From assembly GCA_913020435.1 (NCBI GenBank), contig CAJVZZ010000011.1, forward strand, positions 1 through 64,000: a stretch of 64,000 nt of DNA, given 5' to 3'. Position 1 is the stretch's first letter. The number at the start of each line of letters is the position of its first letter. This stretch comes from an uncultured Flavobacteriales bacterium (GTDB lineage: Bacteria; Bacteroidota; Bacteroidia; Flavobacteriales_G; Salibacteraceae). The notes under the pieces are model-generated. The model saw only the letters and a program-made list of their open reading frames with translations, was not told where the DNA came from and made no database searches. Positions 18,152 to 25,822 of this stretch are shown here, piece by piece. Both the position numbers and the translations under genes were made by a program.

Positions 18152-19576
18152 ATGAATTGCTCACTATTGTTGAGGTACTCAACCTTATTTATACTACTCA
18201 ATTTGATATTATTGGGACAAAACTTTGCCCAATCTCAAGTTGTTTTTTCCAAAGCAGTTAATAGCAAAGCTTATATTGAAAACGTTTGGCCTACCAATGA
18301 CGGCGGTTACATTGCCGGAGGTGTTTACCAATGGTTTGACACAAGTATCAGTGCGATTAATTATGACCATTACATCCTTAAAACAGATTCTGCAGGCAAC
18401 ACGCTGTGGGAAAGGATATACGACTTCACCACCAATGATGGATGGTGTTTGAGTGGAAGCACAATCAGAGAGCTAAGCGACGGCGGTTTCGCCTATATCG
18501 GCGCCGTAAATTGCGGTCAAAATGGTTGGCCAGCTCTAAGTAAATACAACTTATTACGTTTAGATAGTTCCGGAGACACATTATGGACAAAAACCTATGA
18601 ACGTGGTCTAAGAAGCATGGGGCAGTGGGTAGAACCGACAGCCGATGGCGGGTTTATTATGACTGGTTATGCCGCCAATTTTGGGAGTAGTGCAGATGCT
18701 TACGTTGTAAAAACCGATAGTTTGGGAGCTGTAGAATGGACGAAAGAATATGAATTAGAACTCGAAGAACAGACAACCTGTGTAAGGCAAACAGCTGATG
18801 GTGGATATATACTGGTTGGAGGTAGCTCTAATCCAAATGTGGCTCCGAAGGCCCGTACATGGTTGTTGAAATTAGATGCTATCGGTGATACCCTTTGGAC
18901 TAAAGTCTACCCATGGGGAATGTGGCAAATTAATGCCTTTGTGGAAGTAACACCAGATAACGGATACATTGTGTCGGTAAAAGATTCTTCGATTCATCAA
19001 CGCGTGTTCAAAACGGATAGTTTAGGTGAAATAGAATGGACCAAAAATTTTGGTCAAGGTACTGGTTGTGTTGCTCAAACTGCTGACAACGAATTTGCCG
19101 TTTTTGGCAACAACTATTTTACCAAAACAGATGCTAGCGGAAATATGATTTCTTCTCAAACCACTAATTTTAGTCCGGTTTTTTGGCGCGCTACTCCTGA
19201 TAATGGATTTATTACCACGACAGGAAACCACTTGATAAAAACGGATTGTGAAGGTAATCGGAGCTTTTGGGATACACTGAGCTGTCCTGCTCCAATAATA
19301 CCTCAAGATACCAGTGCTGTAACTCTCGGTAATGTAGAAGTTGAACAAACCTCAGATATAGTTGTTTTTCCCAATCCAACTGAGGGTGTTTTTACCCTGG
19401 AAGGGTCTGAAATTGGACGAATTGAAATCTTTGATATAACCGGAAAGTCTATTTTAAACGCAGAAGCAACAACCTCCTCAACAACGCTTAATTTGAGCGA
19501 GTATAAAAAAGGATTATACTTCGTAAAAGTTGTAACCAATGCTAAAACTAACATCATAAAATTAGTGGTTCAGTAA
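18152..19576 (+). CDS. Secreted repeat protein (beta-propeller-like) with T9SS sorting domain
   Basis: Residues 1-27 are a signal peptide (LLNLILLGQNFAQ). The body consists of about seven or eight repeats of roughly 45-50 residues with the pattern DGGY/F-I-xGG ... LKTDSxGNTLWxKxY, for example WPTNDGGYIAGGVY, ELSDGGFAYIGA, ADGGFIMTGY, ADGGYILVGGS and DNGYIVSV. Each ends in a 'lie down' TDSLG-x-xEWTK strand. This resembles bacterial beta-propeller proteins of the delta-60/FlgD-associated sort. The last 75 residues (VVFPNPTEGVFTLEG, DITGKSIL, GLYFVKVVTN) form the T9SS type A domain. Surface-exposed; ligand unknown. Confidence 0.85.
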   Translation: MNCSLLLRYSTLFILLNLILLGQNFAQSQVVFSKAVNSKAYIENVWPTNDGGYIAGGVYQWFDTSISAINYDHYILKTDSAGNTLWERIYDFTTNDGWCLSGSTIRELSDGGFAYIGAVNCGQNGWPALSKYNLLRLDSSGDTLWTKTYERGLRSMGQWVEPTADGGFIMTGYAANFGSSADAYVVKTDSLGAVEWTKEYELELEEQTTCVRQTADGGYILVGGSSNPNVAPKARTWLLKLDAIGDTLWTKVYPWGMWQINAFVEVTPDNGYIVSVKDSSIHQRVFKTDSLGEIEWTKNFGQGTGCVAQTADNEFAVFGNNYFTKTDASGNMISSQTTNFSPVFWRATPDNGFITTTGNHLIKTDCEGNRSFWDTLSCPAPIIPQDTSAVTLGNVEVEQTSDIVVFPNPTEGVFTLEGSEIGRIEIFDITGKSILNAEATTSSTTLNLSEYKKGLYFVKVVTNAKTNIIKLVVQ

Positions 19577-19626
19577 CTACTGTTGATGAATTATAAAACA
19601 TGGTAAAAACTGAGGTTTTAATTCAA

Positions 19627-19658
19627 AGCCACTCAAAACTCTGAGACCTTGAATGGCT
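19627..19658. terminator. Possible bidirectional terminator hairpin
   Basis: AGCCACTCAA (19627-19636) pairs with TTGAATGGCT (19649-19658) with one mismatch around a 12-base loop. It lies between the convergent T9SS protein and TonB genes. The T-run is weak on both sides. Confidence 0.35.
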
Positions 19659-19699
19659 CTTTATTACTCCAATAATTATCAATTTAGGCTGCAACCAAC

Positions 19700-20497
19700 C
19701 TAATTTCTTAGCACAAACCGAATCGGTATTCTATAGCGTACCGCAACATTTCGTTGATACTGTTTTGCTGGTTTCATGCACGGCAAAGTCTTAACAACAC
19801 GTGTCGCTTCTTTTGAAAAACCCACCTCAGGTGAGTTCAATATGGAGATATCGGTAATCTTTCCGTTTACGTCAACTACGTAATTCACCACTACAATTCC
19901 TTGCTTGCCTCGATCTTTTAGATATGCTGGGTAACGCAAGTTCTTTTGCAAGTAGCGATTCAATTCCTGATTATTACATCGCTCTTGCTCTTGTTTTGTG
20001 GGCAAATGAGCACAGGAACAAAACAACGGAAGAGTGCTTTCATTGTTCATTGCTGTATTAAAAGGATTGCCATTAATTGGAACATCTACACCATCTTCTG
20101 GATCGAATAAATCTTCTAGATCAAAATTATTTACGTCAAAAGCTGTCTTCGACTTCAAGCCCTCTCGAAATTTCTTTTCATGAATATCATCTACTACAGT
20201 GAACTCATTCGAATTCGTTATTGTTTCGATTATTGGATCACTGAGTTCAATCTTCTTTTTGTGTTTTGTTTGACTGATATCAGGGAAGTCCATTTCCTCA
20301 GTAGGAAAAACGAAATCGGTTATTACGTATTCCTTTTCCGTTTTCCATTCAAAAGCTACCAAGGTTATCGCTAGAGCGAACACTATTGATAACCAAAAAT
20401 GATTCTGCAATTTTAATTTAGAAGGTGCTTTGGGTTTATTTAAAACCGAGTATGGGGATTGATCTTGTAGGGATGGCTTAACGCTATTCTCTTTCAT
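19700..20497 (-). CDS. tonB: Energy transducer TonB
   Basis: Couples the ExbB/ExbD proton-driven motor to outer-membrane receptors. Residues about 30-48 (FWLSIVFALAITLVAF) are the single N-terminal membrane helix. An acidic/polar periplasmic linker follows. The C-terminal TonB domain, about residues 175-265, has LRYPAYLKDRGKQGIVVVNYVVDVNGKI, SPEVGFSKEATRVVKTLP and a final VRYRIPIRFVL. A Cys-containing stretch (LFCSCAHLPTKQEQERC) just before the domain is unusual and could carry a disulfide. The exbB/exbD operon at 39-41 kb is a likely partner, though not adjacent. Confidence 0.88.
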   Translation of the reverse strand: MKENSVKPSLQDQSPYSVLNKPKAPSKLKLQNHFWLSIVFALAITLVAFEWKTEKEYVITDFVFPTEEMDFPDISQTKHKKKIELSDPIIETITNSNEFTVVDDIHEKKFREGLKSKTAFDVNNFDLEDLFDPEDGVDVPINGNPFNTAMNNESTLPLFCSCAHLPTKQEQERCNNQELNRYLQKNLRYPAYLKDRGKQGIVVVNYVVDVNGKITDISILNSPEVGFSKEATRVVKTLPCMKPAKQYQRNVAVRYRIPIRFVLRN

Positions 20498-20586
20498 AAG
20501 TCCTTGTATTTAGTGAAACATGATGGTTTCCATACAAAGACTTTACCGTGTTAATGAAATGTTAAACACATAACACAAAAAGGAGG

Positions 20587-21156
20587 CTATAACTCATTCA
20601 CAACCCTCTCAATCTGCATCAGATGCCTTGTATTATGTCCAATCGAAAACCGTAATGCATCTCCTGTTTTAAATCTTAACCACGGACCCAAAGTAGAAGT
20701 AATCCTTCCTTTATTCAAGTTAATCGTTCTTGCTTTTTCAAGCATTTCTATTGTAATTTGATTCATTTGAATAAACTCTTCTAAACTTTTGTTCTTTTTA
20801 ATAGTAGCTTTTTTAGGTTCAAAAAAGAAAAAAGTTTTCATGGTGCTGCTCAATGTTCCATCTTCTTTAGGAAGTATTCCAACAGAGAATTTCTCTCCCA
20901 AAAATCCAGGCTTAAAGCTGTAGTCAGCAGTAACTTTTGCATTTATTTCCAATTGAGGAAAGAGTTTTTCTAATCGAGAAATATAATGACCAGAACTTAA
21001 GTTCATATGCTCCACACATTCCAACACTGACCAACGTTTAGGATCTGGCCGTTGCATTAATTGTTCGATTGACAGCGGCTCTATGGTACTTTGAGTATAG
21101 GCTTGTATTTTCTTGATCTCGACAATTAAGTCTTCAACTAGCTGCTGACCGCTCAT
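20587..21156 (-). CDS. DinB-family protein
   Basis: A four-helix-bundle DinB/YfiT-type protein of 189 residues. Characteristic are the N-terminal helix with TIEPLSIEQLMQRPDPKRWSVLECVEHM and the C-terminal IGHNTRHLMQIERV, with His residues (H54 region and HNTRH) that bind a metal in the family. Members include thiol-dependent transferases and many uncharacterised proteins. I choose the ATG at 21156, not the in-frame TTG at 21171, because the TTG overlaps a TAGTTTTG -7 box (21176-21169). Confidence 0.82.
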   Translation of the reverse strand: MSGQQLVEDLIVEIKKIQAYTQSTIEPLSIEQLMQRPDPKRWSVLECVEHMNLSSGHYISRLEKLFPQLEINAKVTADYSFKPGFLGEKFSVGILPKEDGTLSSTMKTFFFFEPKKATIKKNKSLEEFIQMNQITIEMLEKARTINLNKGRITSTLGPWLRFKTGDALRFSIGHNTRHLMQIERVVNEL

Positions 21157-21168
21157 GATTTTTATTTT

Positions 21169-21176
21169 CAAAACTA
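21169..21176 (-). promoter_or_regulatory. -7 box TAGTTTTG for the DinB gene
   Basis: Minus-strand match to TAnnTTTG, 12 bases before the ATG at 21156. It decides the start codon because it covers the alternative TTG at 21171. Confidence 0.5.
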
Positions 21177-21257
21177 GGGATAGAATTGGTGAATGGAGTT
21201 GATATATATTAAGGATTTCGCCTGTTTGATTTCAAACACCTTCAATTAATAAGACAT

Positions 21258-21284
21258 GTCATGCTGAATTTATTTCGAGCCTCC
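21258..21284. repeat. Dispersed intergenic palindrome, copy 2
   Basis: Reads GTCATGCTGAATTTATTTCG then AGCCTCC. The left arm is intact and the right arm is degenerate relative to copies 1 and 3. It lies between the DinB gene and asd. Confidence 0.5.
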
Positions 21285-21288
21285 TAAC

Positions 21289-22281
21289 TCAATCAACCAA
21301 ATTATTGTCGATCAAATATTTTGCAATCTGAACTGCATTTGTTGCTGCACCTTTTCTAAGATTATCGGCAACTATCCACATATTGACGGTAGCTGGCTGT
21401 GTTTCATCTCTTCGAATTCTGCCAACAAAAGTTTCGTTTTTTCCATGAGCATTTATTGGCATTGGATAAACGTTATTCAAAGGATCATCCTGTACAACTA
21501 TTCCTTCAGCCTCAGCAAGAATGTGTCTCAATTCAACCATATCGTATTCCTGTAAAAATTCAATATTTACCGACTCACTGTGTCCACCAACAACAGGTAC
21601 TCGAACCGCAGTTGCAGTAACGTGAATGTTGTCATCATGCAATATTTTTTTGGTTTCATTGGTCAATTTCATTTCCTCTTTGGTATATCCATTTTCAAGA
21701 AAATCATCACAATGAGGCAAACAATTTTGGTCTATAGGATGCGGGTAGGCCATTTCACCTGCTATTCCTTTTCGTTCGTTTTCTAGTTGTCGAACAGCTT
21801 TTACGCCTGTTCCTGAAATAGATTGATAGGTAGAAACAACGACACGTCTTAATCCATATCGGTAATGAAGCGGTGCGAGCGTTAATACCAACTGAATTGT
21901 CGAACAATTTGGGTTAGCAATAATCTTATCCTCTTTAGTCAACTGATCAGCATTGATTTCTGGCACTACCAAAGGAATGTGTCTTTCCATTCGCCAAGCT
22001 GATGAATTATCAATAACGGTAGTTCCGACCTCGGCAAATTTCGGAGCCCACTCTAATGAAGTTTCTCCACCAGCACTAAAAATAGCAATTGATGGTTTTT
22101 CGGCAATAGCATCAACCATGCTTCGAATCGTAAATTTCTTTCCTTTAAAAACAATGGTTTTACCAACCGAACGCTCAGAGGCAACGGGAATTAATTCAGT
22201 AATTGGAAGTTGGAATTCTTCCAGTACTTGTAACATCACTTGGCCAACCATTCCGGTAGCGCCGACAACAGCAATTTTCAT
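21289..22281 (-). CDS. asd: Aspartate-semialdehyde dehydrogenase
   Basis: Reduces aspartyl-4-phosphate to aspartate semialdehyde with NADPH, the branch point to lysine/diaminopimelate, threonine and methionine. N-terminal nucleotide motif VVGATGMVGQ; phosphate-binding DNSSAWRME; the catalytic Cys126 in ANPNCSTIQLVL; GGHSESVNIEF with the active-site His; and RRDE near the end. At 330 residues it is of normal length. Its start diverges from the 22351 gene, each with its own -7 box in the 69-base gap. Confidence 0.96.
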   Translation of the reverse strand: MKIAVVGATGMVGQVMLQVLEEFQLPITELIPVASERSVGKTIVFKGKKFTIRSMVDAIAEKPSIAIFSAGGETSLEWAPKFAEVGTTVIDNSSAWRMERHIPLVVPEINADQLTKEDKIIANPNCSTIQLVLTLAPLHYRYGLRRVVVSTYQSISGTGVKAVRQLENERKGIAGEMAYPHPIDQNCLPHCDDFLENGYTKEEMKLTNETKKILHDDNIHVTATAVRVPVVGGHSESVNIEFLQEYDMVELRHILAEAEGIVVQDDPLNNVYPMPINAHGKNETFVGRIRRDETQPATVNMWIVADNLRKGAATNAVQIAKYLIDNNLVD

Positions 22282-22312
22282 GAGATTTTGTTAATGCTTT
22301 CGTAAAGAGAAC

Positions 22313-22320
22313 CAAAAGTA
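22313..22320 (-). promoter_or_regulatory. asd -7 box TACTTTTG
   Basis: Minus-strand TAnnTTTG match 31 bases before the asd ATG; a TTG lies 23 bases upstream of it as a possible -33 element. Confidence 0.55.
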
Positions 22321-22328
22321 GGAATAGT

Positions 22329-22336
22329 TACATTTG
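22329..22336 (+). promoter_or_regulatory. -7 box TACATTTG of the lamin-tail protein gene
   Basis: Plus-strand TAnnTTTG match 14 bases before the ATG at 22351, back-to-back with the asd box. Confidence 0.55.
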
Positions 22337-22350
22337 GCGGAGTCAAAAGC

Positions 22351-25300
22351 ATGAAAAGAAACACAACTATACTGCTCATCATTCTCTGTTTTTCTGGAGG
22401 ATTAAGAAGTCAATTCGTCGATGCTTTTACTGATGGTGACATTACTACAAACCCGACATGGATTGGAGATGATTCACTGTTTATAGTTAATAGCAGCAGT
22501 GAATTGCAATTAGCTGATTCCAATTATTCCAATTCAACAACCTACCTCAGCACAGCGAGTAAAGCGATAAGTAATGCCGTTTGGGAGTTTAAATTTAAAT
22601 GTAACTTCCCTCCATCAAGTTCAAATTTTGCTGAAGTGCATTTAGTTTCGGATAATGCCTATGTTACCGGAAATAACAACGGTTATTTTATTCAAATTGG
22701 AAGTGAAACTGGAACTACCGATAAGGTTACCTTGTACAAATCAACAAATGGTAGTAAGTCCGCAATAATTTCTGGAAGAGCAGGAACAGTGGGTACAAAC
22801 CCTGAAGGATGGATAAAAGTATCTCGTGATAGTATAGGAAATTGGGAACTTTTACTAGACACCTCTGTTACAAAATCGGGATACATTAGCGAAGGGACCG
22901 CTCTGAACACCGACTTTATTTCAGGTGACTTTTTTGGTATTCAATGCAAATACACAACCGGCAGAAAATTATTGTTCTATTTCGACTCCATAACAGTCAC
23001 TGGATCATATTATGCCGATACCATAAAGCCTGTTTTATCCTATCTATCGGTTGTAAACTCATCGGCACTAGAACTTTTGTTTTCTGAAAACATAGAATCG
23101 ATAACTGGATTATTGGCTACAAATTATTCTGCAAACAACGCTGCTGGAAACCCCTCTTCAGTTAATTATAAAGGAACGGATTCCTCGATAGTAGAATTGA
23201 CTTTTTCTACTGCATTCACCAGTGGAACCAACTATATCTTGAGTACAATCAACATAGAGGATCGAAATGGAAACGTAATTAATTCAACAAACAAAAACTT
23301 TCAATATGTAAAACTGGATACCGCTAAAAAAGGCGAAGTTCAAATCAATGAGATTATGGCAGATCCAAATCCAGCAGTGTTGCTTCCGGCAAATATGGAT
23401 TGGGTGGAATTGTACAATTCAAGTTCAAAGTCTTTTTCTTTAAAAGGATGGACGTTTTGGGATAAAACCTCAACAACTCGAGACACTTTGCCAAATGAAG
23501 TTATCTTAACAAATGAGTATGTGATTCTTTGCGATGCATCTGACTCTGCTGCTTTGGCAGGCTTAGGTGGCCGTGTTATTCCTATGCAAGGGTTCCCTGC
23601 TTTAAATATTGATAATGAGTTAATTACATTGAGAAATCAATTTGGTATTCTTATCGACGAAATCAATTATTTCAAATCATGGTATGGCGATGAAGACAAG
23701 GAATCTGGTGGATATACGCTGGAAAAAATAAATCCAAATCACCCCTGTTCTAATAGCGCTAACTGGAAAGCCTCAAACGATTCAAAAGGAGGAACGCCTG
23801 GATTTAGAAACAGTGTTTACAATATAACCCCCGAATTTGATCGTCCCATACTGATTTCTGCCACTATTCAAAATCTAAGTAGAATTGAGCTTCGTTTTTC
23901 TAAAAAACTAGATAGCCTTTCTCTCATAAATTCAGTAATAACAGGAGTTAGTGTTTCTCAATTCCAAGTTTCAGAAGCACAAAGTGAATCTGCGCTATTA
24001 ATCTTATCAAATCCACTTGAAGAAGGCATTGTTTACAAGCTGTCTATGAAAGGCGCAGCAGACTGCTTTGGCAACTTAATTACTGACAATGAGATAACCT
24101 TTGGAAAGGGCAAAACACCCAGTATTCACCAAGTGGTGATCAATGAAATTTTCCCCATTCCCGATATTAAGCTAAATCCTACATTCGATTCAGAATTTGT
24201 TGAATTGTACAACAACACAACTTCTTTAATTGGTTTAGACAGTTGTTTCTTTTCCGACTTAAGCTCAGATGCTTCTTTAAATGGAGCAATCATTGAGCCT
24301 AATGAATACTTGATTATTTGTGAAAACGCAGCGGTTGAAAATTTATCGAAATACGGTAACATTATTGGTCTTTCCGGTTGGCCTTCGCTTAATAATTCTG
24401 GTGATGTTTTGTCCTTGACCTGCAAAAACCAACGCATTCATACCGTTGAATACGATGACGATTGGTATCAATTAGAAGATAAAAAAGAAGGTGGATGGTC
24501 CTTGGAACAGATTGATGCTGCCAACCCCTGTGGAAAAAATTTAAATTGGAAAGGTTCTCTTGATGCAAACAGAGCGACTCCGGGAAAAGACAATTCCATC
24601 TTAGGTATACTAAAAGATGATGCGGCTCCAGAAATCATAAGTGCAAATGCTATTAATGACTCTACTTTACTAATCGAGTTTAATGAGAACATATCACTAA
24701 CTGACTTTAACACGGCAAGTTTTAACATTACTCCTGCCGTTATTGCCGAATTTGATTCCCTACGAGGGAAGAAAGCCTTGATTTTGCGACTTAAAACACC
24801 GCTTTTAGTTAGAACAATATACACTTTGACGGTAACCGGAATAAGCGATTGCGTTGGAAACTCCACAATTAGCCTAATAGTAAGTTTTGGCCTACCAGAA
24901 AATGGAAGTCCTGGTGATTTGGTTATTAATGAAGTATTATTTGATGCTTTTTCCACTGCCTCTACAGACTTTGTGGAAATTTATAATCGAAGCAAAAAAG
25001 TCATTAACCTACAAGGTTGGTTTATCGCTGATTTTGATGAAAATAAAGACACTTTGGATGGTTTTCAACTCATTTCTGATGAGCCTAGATCAATACTTCC
25101 AAATGAGTTTATCGTTATTAGCAAAAGCAATCAAGATCTTGTTAAACATTACACAACACTAGATGAAGAAACCTTCATACAAATCACAAGCATGCCTTCC
25201 TATCCTAACGATGAGGGGTCGGTACTACTGCTAAATGATTCTGGCTTAGTAATAGATCGTTTTGATTATTACTCAGACCTTCACCATGTAATCATTAAAA

Positions 25301-25758
25301 ACACGGAGGGAATTTCATTGGAACGATTGGACTATGAGCGGGCATCCGACGACGAGACCAATTGGCACAGTGCGGCTCAATCTGTTGGATTTGCTACACC
25401 CGGCCTTGAAAATTCACAGTTTAAAACTTCTTTTAATTTTTCAGAGAATGTAGTGGTTGAACCGCAAACTTTTTCACCAGATAATGACGGTTTTAATGAT
25501 GTTTTGAACGTAAATTATGCGTTTGACACACCTGGAAATGTTGCAAATATTGAAATTATGAATACGGATGGACGTCCAATCAAGATATTATCTCAAAATG
25601 AATTACTCGCAATTTCTGGTACAATTTCATGGGACGGAAGCTCGGATAACAACCTGAAAGCCAGAGCGGGCATATATATCGTTCATTTTGAAATATTCAA
25701 TGAAAAAGGTGAAAATCAGCGATTTAAAAAAGTTTGTGTTCTTGCCGTAAATTTTTAA
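22351..25758 (+). CDS. Giant secreted lamin-tail-domain protein with gliding-motility-type C-terminus
   Basis: A 1135-residue exported protein. After a signal peptide (residues 1-20), residues about 20-220 look like a concanavalin-like sandwich. Then Ig-like (Big_5/SbsA-type) domains, recognisable by ALELLFSENIES, IELRFSKKLDSLS and LLIEFNENISLTDFN, alternate with three lamin-tail domains that start GEVQINEIMADPNP, HQVVINEIFPIPD and GDLVINEVLFDAFS and each contain a VELYN/VEIYN strand. The C-terminal 95 residues (PQTFSPDNDGFNDVLNVNY, ISWDGSSDNN, RAGIYIVHFEIFN) resemble the FlgD-like or gliding-motility-associated type B sorting region. Probably surface-displayed; function unknown. Confidence 0.82.
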   Translation: MKRNTTILLIILCFSGGLRSQFVDAFTDGDITTNPTWIGDDSLFIVNSSSELQLADSNYSNSTTYLSTASKAISNAVWEFKFKCNFPPSSSNFAEVHLVSDNAYVTGNNNGYFIQIGSETGTTDKVTLYKSTNGSKSAIISGRAGTVGTNPEGWIKVSRDSIGNWELLLDTSVTKSGYISEGTALNTDFISGDFFGIQCKYTTGRKLLFYFDSITVTGSYYADTIKPVLSYLSVVNSSALELLFSENIESITGLLATNYSANNAAGNPSSVNYKGTDSSIVELTFSTAFTSGTNYILSTINIEDRNGNVINSTNKNFQYVKLDTAKKGEVQINEIMADPNPAVLLPANMDWVELYNSSSKSFSLKGWTFWDKTSTTRDTLPNEVILTNEYVILCDASDSAALAGLGGRVIPMQGFPALNIDNELITLRNQFGILIDEINYFKSWYGDEDKESGGYTLEKINPNHPCSNSANWKASNDSKGGTPGFRNSVYNITPEFDRPILISATIQNLSRIELRFSKKLDSLSLINSVITGVSVSQFQVSEAQSESALLILSNPLEEGIVYKLSMKGAADCFGNLITDNEITFGKGKTPSIHQVVINEIFPIPDIKLNPTFDSEFVELYNNTTSLIGLDSCFFSDLSSDASLNGAIIEPNEYLIICENAAVENLSKYGNIIGLSGWPSLNNSGDVLSLTCKNQRIHTVEYDDDWYQLEDKKEGGWSLEQIDAANPCGKNLNWKGSLDANRATPGKDNSILGILKDDAAPEIISANAINDSTLLIEFNENISLTDFNTASFNITPAVIAEFDSLRGKKALILRLKTPLLVRTIYTLTVTGISDCVGNSTISLIVSFGLPENGSPGDLVINEVLFDAFSTASTDFVEIYNRSKKVINLQGWFIADFDENKDTLDGFQLISDEPRSILPNEFIVISKSNQDLVKHYTTLDEETFIQITSMPSYPNDEGSVLLLNDSGLVIDRFDYYSDLHHVIIKNTEGISLERLDYERASDDETNWHSAAQSVGFATPGLENSQFKTSFNFSENVVVEPQTFSPDNDGFNDVLNVNYAFDTPGNVANIEIMNTDGRPIKILSQNELLAISGTISWDGSSDNNLKARAGIYIVHFEIFNEKGENQRFKKVCVLAVNF

Positions 25759-25822
25759 TTACAAGTTAGTGGTTATCAGTAAATAAAATAGTTTATTTGT
25801 AAAAATCATAATATTTAAAAAG

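Noticed and set aside
18152-19576. The repeats of the 18152 protein as tandem DNA repeats
   Set aside because: The repeats are conserved only as a protein pattern (DGGY...LKTDS) and not at the DNA level.
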